A DNA stretch of 64,000 nt from Pinus tabuliformis (taxonomy: Eukaryota > Streptophyta > Pinopsida > Pinales > Pinaceae). The stretch's first letter is position 1. Every line of letters starts with the position of its first letter. The notes under the pieces were generated by a model that had not been told where the DNA came from, searched no databases, and was given only the letters and a program-made list of their open reading frames with translations. Positions 1-11,689 of the stretch are shown in pieces. The stretch lies in contig CM062815.1 in assembly GCA_031772625.1 (NCBI GenBank), positions 609,601,918 to 609,665,917 on the forward strand, written 5' to 3'. The position numbers and the translations under genes are program-made.

Positions 1-342
1 ACTACCGCATCCGAGTGGACTGGTCTGCCAGAAGCTATGCATGTCCTTTATTTTGTGTGTTCCTAGTTGAGTTGAGACTGATCCCTTTCAACCTGGACCT
101 CACATTCACCTCCTTCCCCCTTCGAACTGTTGGAACCTCTCATACACCTTCCTTGACTCACTACGTCAGTCACACCCTTGCTACTAATAGAGTTATTCTA
201 CTTGCCTCTGTGCGACACCGTAGTCAAGGAATTACCTTACAACCCACTACTGGGATTCCTACACCAAATGATCTGAGGTCTAATTGGGACTTCTTACTGG
301 GGAGATCCCCTTGACATGTTGGCAAGTCCATCACTCTCAACA
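1..342 (+). repeat. Element A 5' LTR, 3' portion only
   Basis: It matches the last ~345 bases of the 3' LTR ending at 8224, and both copies end in CAACA. The upstream part lies outside the window. An open frame spanning most of this stretch is not maintained as a protein in the 3' LTR copy, so I do not call it a gene. Confidence 0.85.
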
Positions 343-365
343 TTTTTGGTGCTAGAAGAAGGGCT
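343..365 (+). other. Element A primer binding site, Athila/Tat-like
   Basis: Immediately after the LTR end comes TTTTTGGTGCTAGAAGAAGG. This resembles the TTGGCGCCGTTGCCGGGG type of primer site known from Athila/Tat gypsy elements. The match is partial and the tRNA assignment is inference. Confidence 0.45.
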
Positions 366-377
366 TGATGACAAGAT

Positions 378-842
378 GTGTCCTCTCATTCAGTATTGAA
401 CCTTTTTATATATTTCATGGAGTCTTTCACTCTTCTTTCCCTGAGGTGTTTTTCTAATCGTGAAGATGTCTCCATATCGGGGAAGCTTTTCTATCTCTTT
501 TCCACTCACATGTATGATGGTGAAGGCAAAGTGGCCTGGCCTGAGCACTTATATAACTTTCTTTTCATGATTTATGAGGAAGATGATTTTTTTAACGAAC
601 AAACTGATTTGCTGCTTGCATACACACTTCGTGAATCTCCATTTCGTTGGGTGCTCAACCTACCGGCTAACGCCATGCACTCATTTGAGCACTTTTGTTA
701 TCTCATTGAAGACATGTTCTATCATTTTGATCCAGACTATCTTTACTAGAAGCTGTTACAACAACGGACGGCGCTGCATGAATCTGTTCTTTGTTTTTGG
801 CAGCACTTCCGTGACTTGTAGTTTCAAGCTCCGAAGAGCCAA
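378..842 (+). pseudogene. gag-like segment of element A
   Basis: The translated segment has the pattern of a Ty3-type capsid region: an acidic stretch, then a Leu/Trp-rich helical block (FRWVLNLPANAMHSFEHF), then a motif like 'F..HFDP'. It lies directly downstream of the primer site, where gag belongs. No zinc knuckle is seen. It is a fossil coding segment with at least one interruption. The family call is from pattern recognition only. Confidence 0.45.
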
Positions 843-1838
843 ATGAAATTTTCTTATCTTTGGGACCGGTTCAAGTATTGCCTTAAGAAATCTGCTTGTC
901 CCAAGAGGAAGCTTGATATCAAGCCTTGCTCAACATTCTTCATTGATGGAACTACACAATCTCATGTGGGAGCGGGCACTGTCTCAACTGACTGTCTGCC
1001 TCCCTCTCATTCAACAGCTCCACCACTACCTAGTGATGTTGAGGATCATGCTCACACACCTGTTCATCCTTCACACTCTCCCAACATCACTCCACTCAAT
1101 TTTCACATAGATTTGGTTGTGAGTCCTTCGAGTTCTCATATGCATTCTTTTCTTCGACCTCCATCTTTGCACTTAGGTGTTCCTCTAGATGATGGTGTCT
1201 TGTGTTCATCCATTCTGGACTCTCCACTTGTTGTGAACAAGGAACAACCCACTAATGGAGTCAGTGTTTCACAACCAACATGCATTGTCATTCATGCAGA
1301 GTATGAGTGGGAGCTTGAACATCAAAACTCATCGAAGGATGACTCCCTTCTATTCGATTCCCCTCCATTCTTTCCTAACCTCTTTGGTGAACCTGCCATC
1401 CATGGTTTTGCATGTGTATCTTCATCCATGAATGCACCCATTTTTTGTCACTCGCAGGACTCACCAGATGTTAGTCCATCGATTGACAATAGAGAGGATA
1501 AGTTACTTGTTGAAAATCCACTTGATCCTTCATCTGTGTTTTCCGGAAAGACAAAGGATGAGTTTGTTCTCTTTTCATCTACCCCTCTTTGTGATTCATC
1601 CAACCATGAGGATGTCGACCAACATCCTAAATTTTCTGATCTTGGTTGTCGTGATCTCTTCACCTCATCATCTGATCACGATGTTGACTCACTCATTGTT
1701 AATCCATTTAAGCCACTGGTCTACGAAGATCCATCTATCAACAAAGTCGAAACCCCACAGACTGTCAAGGAACTTCAGCTTGAGTTGATGGTTATGTCAA
1801 GCCCTCTCAGTCTTGAGGCTGATTTCACTTACTACTAG
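843..1838 (+). CDS. Ser/Pro-rich ORF of element A, function unknown
   Basis: A 331-residue open frame follows the gag-like segment on the same strand and in the same frame. It opens with a short basic stretch (residues ~10-25, several Lys/Arg/Cys). The rest is low-complexity and rich in Ser, Pro, His, Asp and Leu, with no recognisable enzymatic motif, membrane segment or zinc knuckle. Its length is notable for a decayed element. It may be the C-terminal part of an element-specific gag polyprotein or an extra ORF, as seen in some Tat/Ogre relatives. I do not recognise a family and assign no function. Confidence 0.35.
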   Translation: MKFSYLWDRFKYCLKKSACPKRKLDIKPCSTFFIDGTTQSHVGAGTVSTDCLPPSHSTAPPLPSDVEDHAHTPVHPSHSPNITPLNFHIDLVVSPSSSHMHSFLRPPSLHLGVPLDDGVLCSSILDSPLVVNKEQPTNGVSVSQPTCIVIHAEYEWELEHQNSSKDDSLLFDSPPFFPNLFGEPAIHGFACVSSSMNAPIFCHSQDSPDVSPSIDNREDKLLVENPLDPSSVFSGKTKDEFVLFSSTPLCDSSNHEDVDQHPKFSDLGCRDLFTSSSDHDVDSLIVNPFKPLVYEDPSINKVETPQTVKELQLELMVMSSPLSLEADFTYY

Positions 1839-3392
1839 GAAATTGTTCAAACACTCAAGGCTCCTCATCACTCATTTGTATGCACTCAAGATCAATCCAA
1901 CACTCATATTTTACTTCCTCCACTCGAACTACACGATCCCATTTCTCATGCATTGGAGGAGTCTTACATTGTGAGCACTCATGCGTGATGCAAGTTATAT
2001 TTGTTTCTTTCGTTTTCTTGCATGTCATAGTCAAGAGTGTGCTTATGCTTCAAAGTTGCACGTAGTGTCACACAACACCATGATAAGTCTGTGGACTACC
2101 CATCATGCACATGCACTCACTTATGTCCCGTGGGCACTTTGAATCAAAAAGTGTGGTTGTCTTCATTGTCATATATTTCTTGCTTTCTGGTTCACACAAC
2201 TGGGTTGCTCGTGGACCAAGACTTCACCGACATGGGTCTACCAATATGCCGGTGGCTGCATTGGAAGTATCACTTCACGTGATCAGGCACATGTACTGTT
2301 AGTATAGGAGTAGGAATAGTATTTTCTTTTAGTTGTTTGTTTACATGCTTATTTACTTACGTGCTTTGTTTGCTTTCTTCTTTGTTTACCTGCTTCGCTT
2401 TCATTTTGCTTCTGCTCTTACTTTGCTTTGTTGATTGTTAGTTTGTTCGCTAGTTTCATTCATAGGTTAGTTTTGCATGAAACCATTTATGACTCTTGAA
2501 GCAAGGTGGGTAAAGTACAAAAGGGCTTGTACATCTATCACTACTTGGTTATCTGTCATCTTGCCTCTGTATGATGAACTTGTTACTTTTAGTCCATGAT
2601 ACGTTGAAGGAAAACAAGTATTGTTCTAAGTGAAGCTTGGTGTAAACACAATGCTTGCATGCTAACTAGCATCACCTTCTCTAGTCGATTGTTTTTGGGT
2701 TAACCCTTGTCAGCTCAGTCAAGTAGAGTAAGGTGAGGGGGAAAACCTTAATAGGCATGTCAGAGATATAATAAACTACTTTTGTGTTGGAAAAACCTCT
2801 TCTGCTCTCAATAAGTCAGGATCCCTCTTCTGCCTCTGAAATGAATAGGTGTTATGCACAGTGAAAATGAAAAAAATTGAAAAGTCAAAAAAAAAATCAA
2901 AATGAAAAATGAATAAGGCGAAAGAAGAGAAAGGCTTCTTGCACAAGGAGGTGATGCAAGTAACTCCACTAGGGTACTGACCAGGCTCGTTGGTAGCCGA
3001 TCCATGCTTGTGTTGCTATCTGACTCCATCGGGGTACTGTCTAGGCCTACTGGCAGTGGAGCAAAACCAAAGATGAAACTAAGACTCTAACAACTATATT
3101 TATTGTGCACATATACCCCTCAACCCTAATCAAAACAATTGTGTTGCCTTGGCTTGTAATGTGTGTCAATCAACCAAGAGTCTAGTAGATGCTACATCTT
3201 ACAATCAAACTAGTGTGAAGCCAAGATGAGCTGAGAGTTGAACAATACTTCCAGAGGTGTTAGACTTTCTTTTCACGAACAAGGTCCATTCAGAGAGCTG
3301 GAGTTCTATCAGTGTGTTGCCAAGTGTTGTAGCAGCCACAACCACCCTCCAAAATTTTTCCTTAGCCTATTTTGGAGCCTCCCTACCAACAA
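1839..3392 (+). other. Element A internal region, no recognised gene
   Basis: This stretch holds only short open frames, none with a recognisable domain. It is moderately AT-rich, with T-rich runs around 2320-2460. It is internal sequence of element A by position. Confidence 0.5.
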
Positions 3393-4615
3393 GGATAATT
3401 TTAGGGGCGAATGTTCGCCCTTTGGCGAAATTAAGGGGTTTTAAATTTTTAGTGGGCGAATATTTTGTATCATAGTACATTTTTACAAATCACCTCAAAT
3501 AGCCCACCTTATTTTAAGGGAGAGGGTAAAAAAGGTAAATTTAGCCCTTGAAGTTAGGACTTACAACCTTCCATTCGCCCATTTTCAAGAATAGGTTTTA
3601 TTTAAGTGAATCCATTTGCCCATTTTCAAGAATAGGTTTTATTTAAGTGAATCCTATGGGCCAAATACCATATTTATAAAAGAGGTATGGTAAATTAATA
3701 AAAATATAAATAAATGAGAGGTATGGTAAATAAATAAAACTTTTTTTATATTTACTCCTTATATTTACTCCATAAGTCACCTTATATACATGTAAGGGTG
3801 TAAACAAATAAAAATATAAGTAAAGTGGAGGTATGGTAAATAAATAAAACGTCTTTTTATACTTACTCAAAAGGTATGGTAAATAAATAAAAATATAAAT
3901 AAACTAGACGTATCGTAAATAAATAAAACCTCTTTTTATATTTAGTCCATAACCCTAGTTTTATTTATGAAGGCTCAAGAAAGAGGTTTTATTTAAGTCA
4001 ATCCTATGGGCCAAATACCATATTTGTAAAAGAGGTATGGTAAATTAATAAAAATATAAATAAACGAGAGGTATGGTAAACAAATAAAACATTTTTTTAT
4101 ATTTACTCCATAAGTCACCTTATATTTACGAACACTCAAAAAATGGGTTATATTTAGGTGAAACCTATGGCCAAAATACTATGGGACAAATACCATGGAC
4201 TAGATTGTTATTAATACCATGCAAAAAACCATTATTAACCCTAATATTAGAATTAATAAAAATAAAAATGGCACGTGGTATTGACCCATGGTATTCACCA
4301 AAATGGCACATGGTATTGACCCATGGTATTCACCTGGAATGTAGCCTATTTAAATGGGGGAATTAAACCAGCATGTAGCCTATGCTAAGATTCACTAGGA
4401 CTTTACAAAGTTTTATTATTTAGTGAAAGACTCACCAAGATCTTACAAGATTTTATAATTGAGTAAAATATTGGCCATGCCTGGTGAGAGATTCGCCAAC
4501 AAATTATATATACATATTATATTATTGATAAAATCGCCTTCCATTTTTCCTATATACCATGGAGATTCGCCCATTTATTATATTTATAAATTTAGGGGGG
4601 GTTCTTAAAATTTTC
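3393..4615. mobile_element. MITE-like AT-rich insertion in element A
   Basis: The flanks read TTTTCCTTAGCC...CCCTACCAAC on the left (about 3356-3390) and TTTTCCTTGCCTACCAACC on the right (about 4610-4628), as if one sequence had been split. The inner ends carry GGGCGAAT-type motifs in opposite orientation (GGGGCGAATGTTCGCCC near 3403, ATTCGCCCATT near 4564). The interior is very AT-rich with internal duplications and no coding capacity. A non-autonomous DNA transposon is the simplest reading, but the terminal inverted repeats are weak and I could not fix an exact target duplication. Confidence 0.35.
3625..4135. repeat. Internal direct repeats of the MITE-like insertion
   Basis: A ~150-bp segment at about 3628-3786 recurs at about 3981-4130. 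Both start with TTTTATTTAAGT, share CCTATGGGCCAAATACCATA and continue through AGGTATGGTAAATTAATAAA. Shorter copies of the AGGTATGGTAAATAAATAAA core lie between them (about 3829 and 3870). Confidence 0.8.
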
Positions 4616-4814
4616 CTTGCCTACCAACCTTACACAACACTTTATCTTTCTTTGTCAAGTACTCAAGCTTCAAGTGGTTTCCTCGCACAAAGGAAACCTG
4701 TCGATCACAGTTTATCCATTCCCCATACAAGCTGTTCACCTAGACTTGGTCCAGCTGCAGGCGGAGTAGCTTCCCCTTGAAAATTATGCATTTCTAGAGG
4801 GAAACCAGCCTTCC

Positions 4815-5045
4815 CTCCAGGAATTGCGCAATCCTCTTTGATAGCCTGCTGGGCTCTAGGATTGTGCAATCCTGACAGCCAACCCTCCCAGCAGGATTTG
4901 CGAAAGTTTTTCCAGTAGTAGGCTACTCAGCCTAGGATTTGTGCAAATATGGGCAGTAGTCAGCTGCTCTGTCCAAAAATTGTGCAAATCTCCTAGGCAG
5001 CCAGCCCAACTCCCAACCAGAAATGCATGTTTTTCTCTAGCAGTC
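4815..5045. repeat. Degenerate ~40-nt repeat array, cluster 1
   Basis: Motifs of the form GGATTGTGCAAATCC occur near 4819, 4859, 4893, 4935, 4975 and 5020, spaced 34-44 nt apart. They are separated by a CAGCCAGTC/CCCAGCAG-like spacer. The units are divergent, but the periodic spacing and the shared core are visible directly. Confidence 0.6.
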
Positions 5046-5764
5046 AAGTAGTCTCTTGCATGTGTAGTTGAGTTGACCGGTTCCCTCCGGGACTGAGAAA
5101 AACAGACTTGCATGCATGGGATGCTTCTCCCAAGGCAGCATGCAAAGGCCTCCCTTGTTTCATAGATCTATGTTTAGTAGTTGGAGGTTACATGAGAGGA
5201 GAAATTCTGAAACCTCCCACCAAGTGTCGCTTCCCCTAAATTCGTGGCATGCACGTCACAACCTCGATGTTATCAAAACTCATCAATCGGATGCTATAGA
5301 GCTCATTCCTCACATCAACCTTGCATCTCTGACATCCCACACCACATCTAAGAGCACTTGACACATTCAACTTAGCTATTTTGGGGTAAGCCCGCTTCCC
5401 ATGCCTTGTCCTGCATTTCTGTCGCTTTTTGTGTTTTCGCTTGTAGGAGTATTGTTTGCTTGATTTATTTGAATACTTGTTGTCATTCACACATATACTA
5501 GCTTGACCTAGCTTTGTTTTAGTTTTTGTTGCTATCTCATTATTCTTGCATGCATGAAACTATTTTGTGCAGATATTCGCCCAACTGTCGAACTACCTCA
5601 CCCACATGCATGTTGATCTGTTTGTTGAATCTTTCATTCATGTTTTTCATTCACTATCGATCACCTTTGTTATCACTTATTGTCTCCATGCATTCACTAA
5701 CTTACTTGCTTTCAGGGGCCCATCGACGAGTCAGGCCAACCTTGGCCCATGCTCTGCCTTCACC

Positions 5765-6090
5765 AAAGTTGCATTGCACAATTTGGGAAAGGAAGGCTCA
5801 CCTTCCTCTTGATATTTGCACATTCCTACCCGGCACTGGCCTCCTGGACTATTTTGCACATTTCTAGAGGATAGTGGCTGCTTGGCCCAAGAAATTGCAT
5901 AGATTTGTCCCTAGGCCATCAGTCCTTCCTTGCTGGAATTGCACATTGGGAAATCCCAGCAGTAAGTAGCCAGATTGGACTATGCATTACGCAGTTCCAG
6001 CAGTCAACCAGTCTCCAAGTAGCCCAGACTGTGCCTTGAGCAGTCTTGGCAATCAATCTCCCAACCTCCCAGACGAAATTGCAGAACCTT
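5765..6090. repeat. Degenerate ~40-nt repeat array, cluster 2
   Basis: The same kind of core (TTGCACAATTT, TTTGCACATTCC, TTTTGCACATTTC, GAATTGCACATTGG, GAAATTGCAGAACC) recurs from about 5770 to 6085 at 37-50 nt spacing, with the same CAGTC/CCCAGCAG spacer words as cluster 1. About 700 bp of unrelated T-rich sequence separates the clusters. Confidence 0.55.
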
Positions 6091-7199
6091 CATGATTATT
6101 CACACAGGTATGTTGCAAGTCAGTTCTCATGTTCATTTTGGTTTTCGACTAACAAATTGCTTGCTATGAGTGTCTCCATGTCTCTAGGTATCACGGTGTT
6201 CATCTACCTCTTAGTAGTACAAGTAGAATGGTTTCTAGGAGAGCAAAGACGAGGACACCGTTCAGAGCACGCTTGGGGATGCAGTTGATCAAGTTTCTAT
6301 GAGCTTGCATACTCACGAAGACATCAAGTTGTTCGTAGACAAGGACATCAAGTGATAGCATCACAGTGAGCAGCATCATGAATAGCAGCTAAAGATAGCA
6401 TACCAAATGCAATGAATGCAAGAGGAGGGTTGTTGACAACACAGAGGCAAAACAAGGTTGCAAGCTCAAGCAGCTCCATTGATGATGAAAGCAACTTTGG
6501 AGACTCCAGCTATGGAGTGATAGCACAACATGAATATCACATGAAGGAAGAAGATGTAACAAAGAAGGAGTTGCATGTGTTGAAGCAGCAGTTCAGGAAG
6601 AACATGAAGTTTTGCAGACAGACGAATGAGTTGCAGTAGGATCAGGAACAATAATGGGCGCAACATGCGCTCACGGATGAAACTGCGCCCAGACAAGTTA
6701 AATATCCATCCTAGCAGCTAACATGGAGCATACATGGTGAGCAGTGTGGTTGATCACATGTAAGGGATTCAACATAATGCATGTCATTGTGCACACACAT
6801 GAAATCCAAGCCATTCAACAAACTCACCAAGGAAAAGACAAGAAGCAAGTCCAACTAGAGATGAACAGGTACTTTGACAAGTTGATGTGCATGACCACCA
6901 ACACACACTTCAAGATTAGCACAGACACTATGCATCAACGTGATGGTTGTTCAGTGCACCCAATAAGACCATGTGCATGTTGGCAGAGGAGTTGGATGAA
7001 GGGGCCGAACCAATGCACCGATTGCAACGAAAGCAAGAGTTTTCTTCAGCGAGATGTCACCATGAGGTGCATGCACACCATCACGGACGACCAAGCTTGG
7101 CATCAGCTCACCAACTTCACCATAACAAGCATGTCAAAGAGTTGGTGTCACCACAGTGGATCGAGTGCCAGTGATGTCTTGCAAGGCTTTCTCAAGCCA
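6091..7199 (+). other. Element A 3' internal region, no recognised gene
   Basis: It contains a short Gln/Glu/Lys-rich frame (6412-6639, possible coiled coil) and a longer His/Cys-containing frame (6744-7214). Neither resembles a known retroelement protein, and the second runs into the LTR. I see no pol motifs on either strand. Confidence 0.4.
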
Positions 7200-8224
7200 T
7201 GTTGTCTCACATGAGTACATGTGCATTGTAATGTCGAGTCATGTCAAGTGTAAGTCAAGTGTCAATAGTTCGATGTAATGGTCATAGAGTAGGTGAAGAG
7301 ACATGACGGTAGTTTAACTATCACAAAGAGGAATGTCAAGGGTCACCCCACCCTTTGCTATAAATAGTCCCTCATAACACATTGTATAGGCTTTTGGTCA
7401 ACCAAGCTTCTACTAAGACTATTTTGAAGAAGTCTTGGACAATATTGTAATGCACCTTGGCTTCTCCACTGCATTGAGATAGTACATCTCTTTGGAGGAG
7501 CAGGCGGATGTGGCTATAATGTTCAACTCTTGGGGCTAGTAGGTTTACATGGATGTATTGTATGATTGTGACTTACACTTCTTTATATAATAAGAGCCAG
7601 TACATTTTCATGCATATGTTGTTATTGTAGTTGGACTACTCTGGTTGCTTTAATGATATGTGCTTTTTAACTTACGTACTTGTGTATGAACTGATTCACA
7701 TGCAATCATATGAATCTTGTTGTTAATGTGTTGCATATGTTGTAAATGTTGTCACCATTCATGTCGACTTCTCTACCAGACATCAAACAAACCTTTCACT
7801 TGAACCTTGCTATAACAATTGTCACACTTGTCTCGGATTGATCCATGAGTGATGTACATGTTATCTTACCTTGTATGATGTGACTATCGCATCCGAGTGG
7901 ACTGCTCCACCAAAAGTTGTGCATTTCCTTTGTTTTGTGTGTTCCTAGCTGAGTTGGGATTGATCCCTTTCAACTTAGAACTCACATTCACCTCCTTCCC
8001 CCTTTGAAGTGTTGGAACCTCTCATACACCTTCCTTGACTCACTACATTAGTCACACCCTTGCTGCTGACAGAGTTATTCTACTTGCCTCTGTGCGACAC
8101 CGTGATAGAGGCATTACCTTACGAACCACTATTAGGACTCCTACACCAAACTGTTTGAGGTCTAATTGGGACTTCATACCGGGTAGATCCCCTTGACATG
8201 TTGGCGAGTCCAACACCGTCAACA
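7200..8224 (+). repeat. Element A 3' LTR
   Basis: The end at 8224 (GTCAACA) is fixed by comparison with the 5' LTR end at 342. The start is my best guess: TGTTGTCTC at 7200 gives the short inverted repeat TGTTG...CAACA expected of an LTR, but no clear polypurine tract precedes it. That would make the LTR about 1.0 kb, with a TATA box inside. Confidence 0.6.
7359..7366 (+). promoter_or_regulatory. TATA box in element A 3' LTR
   Basis: TATAAATA lies in GC-poor context after a C-rich stretch (CACCCCACCC), about 160 bp into the inferred LTR. That is a typical U3 position. Confidence 0.55.
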
Positions 8225-8229
8225 GGAAA

Positions 8230-8640
8230 ACAATGCAATTCAATGTGCGAGGTATGGTAGACATGCTTCATTGACCAGCGAGAAGGAGAAGGGTACAACA
8301 TGCTAGAGAGGAGGGCATGAAAACTAAAGTTTGAACGGATAGAACACGTATGGTAAATGGGTATTGATTGAAAATCGATAAGTAGAAGGGTACACGACTC
8401 TTTAACATAGGTAACAACATGTGAGGGAGATGGCATACAATGAAATTTAATTGAGGTATGGTGAACGACGTCGATTGACCTGCAGGAAGGAGAAGGGTAC
8501 AACATCCAAAAGAGGAGGGAGTCAAAATTAAAGGTGGAAGGGAGAGCATAGGTATGGCAGGATGATGTGTCATAAAGACATGTAGAAATAGGCAGGTGGT
8601 CGTAAGTGGGAAAGAAACGACTTGGACAGATGGAAAGATT
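8230..8640. repeat. Two-unit tandem duplication, ~204 bp
   Basis: The words GAGGTATGGT, then AAGGAGAAGGGTACAACAT, then AGAGGAGGG recur in order, first from about 8250 and again from about 8453. The unit is therefore about 204 bp, repeated once with moderate divergence. Confidence 0.7.
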
Positions 8641-11205
8641 TGAATGGTTAGAGGAGAAAACACATGGGAAAATTCTATTGGTTGGAATGGTGAAATCGAG
8701 TCTTTCCCATTAGATGGGGTGAATAGTGTTTTCTCACCCCAAGCCAAAAAATAAAATGCTTATCAACATAATTACCAAACTCTTCTCTCTTTTAATGTTT
8801 GGCGGATGTGGTCCAATGACTGTATTCTAGCATATAGAAAAATACACCAAGGTATGAATAAGAAAACAAGAAGATCCAAATATGGATCTATATGGCCAAG
8901 ATACAAGTCTAAATTGTTGATAGATTCCTCAATTATATACAAGGTTGAATACTCTAAGGTAGTTGAAGAAAGGGAGTTATAGAATATACAATATGATGTT
9001 CTATTTTAGCTATGTACTAATCACATGAAGCTTGTAGAGGAGTTTCCATGATATGGATTAAAATTTCTCTCTCCTGTACTAGAGTATATGAAGAATACAT
9101 TTTATTTTTTGAAGGTTTTTTTGGGAAAATATGTGCAAAAACAAACATTATTGATATTACAGTTGTTTACACTTTTGTTTCCTGGATTTAGTGGAATATT
9201 CATGTTCTTTCTTGGTTGATTATAAGATTGATGCTGAGAAATCAATGACAGGTTTCCCCTTTAGAGAAAAAGACAAATCACACACAATTGCAGTAACCAA
9301 ATACTCACAATTTTCTTATCCAATATCCTCAACCAAGTTCCTATAATAGAGAAGAATGTTATTGCAATCTTGCACACAATTTTGTAATATTATATATGTA
9401 AATATTGGGAAGTGGATGGTTTGAAACCCTACATAAGAACCTTTTGAATGCCACATCACATGGAGAACTACATGCAAATGAGACCAAGAGGGAAAGATTT
9501 GCTTCCATCAGACAAATTATTGATAAATTTATATAATAATGACTAGAATAGTAGTGATTTTAAGAATGGTTACACTACAATTTTTGCATTCAAGTGGGTA
9601 CTTAATCAGGGTGCCATGGAATATAATAAGGAAGAATTGGCATACTTTAAATAAAGGGGTTCTCAATAACATTCCTTTTTAGGTGTAACATTTTGAGGAG
9701 ATATATATCCATCCTACCCAATGTGTTTGATAAGGAGGAAAAACTTCTAAATGACACACGTCAAGCACATATGCATTCCAAATTTGAGGTTAATTTTTTT
9801 GTGAGATATAAGCCATCTGTAAGTGTGACTTCTCTCCCTACATACTTGCACAAGATAAAAAAGACAATAGATGATTAATTTTCCTTGTTTAAAAGAAATT
9901 TTTACACTGTAATTTATTATGAAGAAATAAAAAAGCTAGAGAAATAAAGGAAGATACTAAAATTTCTTGGTCTAAAGCCAAGGAAAATTACAAGCAGTCA
10001 TATGAAAATCCACACTAAACCTCTTTCCAAGAATCACCATAACTAGAAAGATGTTAATAAGTGATTGACATGCATGGATTTTGAAGTGTTTTTTGCATGA
10101 TTCTTAGTTTAGAGGAAGAGATGATGTATAATAGAAATGATTAGAAGGGAATATTTGACTACCATACCACTCTAAGTTGCATGGAAACATGAATATTCAA
10201 TGTCCAATCATTATCTTTTCCCTAGGAAATCTTCATCATACACAACGTAGATAACATTTTGGTCGATACTTGCATCTCAACTGTGGTGTGGAAATATGCA
10301 TGTTACATTGCGATTCAATTCCATGCTGATGATTGATGAGTGGCAACTTCATGGTTCTATAAAGGTTGAAATTTCATAAAAGGCAATGGGGAAATGATAT
10401 ATGTTGAAAAGATATGAAGAACATATTTAGGTTTTTGATGCCATTTTACATCGAAATAAACATTAAATTGATGTATTATCCTAAGAGGAAATTAACCACA
10501 TTGAATGATAAAAGAAGGAAAATTATGTTTCCCAACTTGGCTTGAAGAAAAACTCGTCGAGGCAAAGGAGTCACAACATGCAAATATAATTTGGAAAAGG
10601 AGATATCAAACCAGAAAATATTTTCATCAGTAGTGATAGAATAGTTAGGACTTTGAAATTCAATGTTAGCAAGGTGTTTAAGAGAAACAATGATGAGCTT
10701 TGAAGGTCTCTAAGTGATCCTATTTTACTACACCAAAGTGATCCTTAGGCTTGGCATATCATTGATGATGTATGGGAATTGGATGTGACACTATATTACA
10801 TGGTGTTGGCTTCTTATGGCGTTAAAACTAGTTCTGGCAATGGATACATAAAACGTGAGGAGCCATTAAACACTTTGAAGTTTTAATATTGCATTGAAGA
10901 CATAGAAGGAAAGGAAATACTTGACAACTTAAGCAATATACTTGAAAAGAAATATAACAAGATGTTTGATTCAAATGTCCTTGGGAAGTATAATGTCAGG
11001 GGGAGAATTCCTGAGTGATAGAAAAAGAGGAACAACTATTAGGAAGCGTTGAAATGATGCAGATAGGGGAATCACCCTTTTATTTTGATGTCAAATGGGG
11101 AGAGAATTCAGATAGGGGTAGAAGATGATAGGAAATATGGAGAGAATGAAGATAGGGGGAGTAGTTGTTAGTAGAGGCTAATATTAAAGTGTTTCCATCA
11201 ATAAC
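8641..11205 (+). other. Element J internal region, no recognised gene
   Basis: AT-rich sequence with short broken frames. The longest (9693-9878, and a stretch about 10740-11010 with few stops) do not resemble a family I can name. GGGGGAG-type purine runs near 10995, 11085 and 11157 resemble the repeated pre-LTR purine runs of plant copia elements. Confidence 0.4.
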
Positions 11206-11217
11206 AAAGGGGGAGAT
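11206..11217 (+). other. Element J polypurine tract
   Basis: AAAGGGGGAGAT lies directly before TGTTG. AAAGGGGGAGATTGTTG is the usual boundary between internal region and 3' LTR in many plant copia elements. Confidence 0.6.
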
Positions 11218-11689
11218 TGTTGAAAAAGGTTGTTATTAATGTCAAAGGTAGTCCAGATGAAAGAGAAAGTTACATAGAAAAATATCATATTTCGAGACCT
11301 TTCCAACAATATATGACATGCCTCCTAACATCTCACGGTTAAATAGAAGTAGATTTTATAATATCCTATTATGTGCACAAGATTTGCACAAGTCAACCCA
11401 ACTTCGATGCCCAAACATTATAAATAAGAGTTATGTGGAGGAGTTTAGCACTCAACTCAAGCATCTAATTTAGATCTAATCTTGGAGAGGAGGAGAAAAA
11501 TTGAGCCAATAAAATGAGGCTAAACCAAGAAGAAGAATTTTCTCCTCTTAACTGAGCTTTAGGAGGATCTATTTAGAACCCTTTTGGTGACAATTTTTAG
11601 ATTTTTTCAAACTTGTTTCTTTATGCTTTGAAGCAGACTTGAACAAGCCAAAGTCAAGTCTTGTTAGAGGTCATATTTTTTGAGGAGAT
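11218..11689 (+). repeat. Element J 3' LTR, first part
   Basis: It begins TGTTG after the polypurine tract and stops at the GAGAT target duplication of element B (11685-11689). The rest of the LTR resumes at 18560. Confidence 0.45.
11685..11689. repeat. Target-site duplication of element B, left copy
   Basis: GAGAT directly before the LTR start; the same five bases directly follow the second LTR at 18555-18559. Confidence 0.8.

Larger units (their letters stand above)
1..8224 (+). mobile_element. Element A: non-autonomous LTR retrotransposon, 5' end outside window
   Basis: The first 342 bases reappear at about 7881-8224 with roughly 85-88% identity by eye, so they are the 3' part of the 5' LTR and the end of the 3' LTR of one element. 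The internal region starts with a primer-site-like stretch resembling the TGGCGCC type used by Athila/Tat Ty3-gypsy elements. It then has a gag-like segment and a Ser/Pro-rich ORF, followed by about 5 kb in which I recognise no protease, reverse transcriptase or integrase. This fits a large retrotransposon derivative (LARD-like) moved in trans. The LTR divergence implies an old insertion. It carries a secondary MITE-like insertion at about 3393-4615. The lineage assignment is inference; the LTR pair is seen directly. Confidence 0.75.

Noticed and set aside
15-314. 99-residue frame at the window start
   Set aside because: It lies wholly in the element A LTR and the other LTR copy does not keep it as a protein.
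6412-6639. Gln/Glu-rich frame as a possible gene in element A
   Set aside because: Short, with no recognised domain, in decayed internal sequence; kept only as part of the region description.
10738-11010. Stretch with few stops in element J that might be a host gene fragment
   Set aside because: I could not match it to any family, and it lies just before a copia polypurine tract, so element sequence is more likely.
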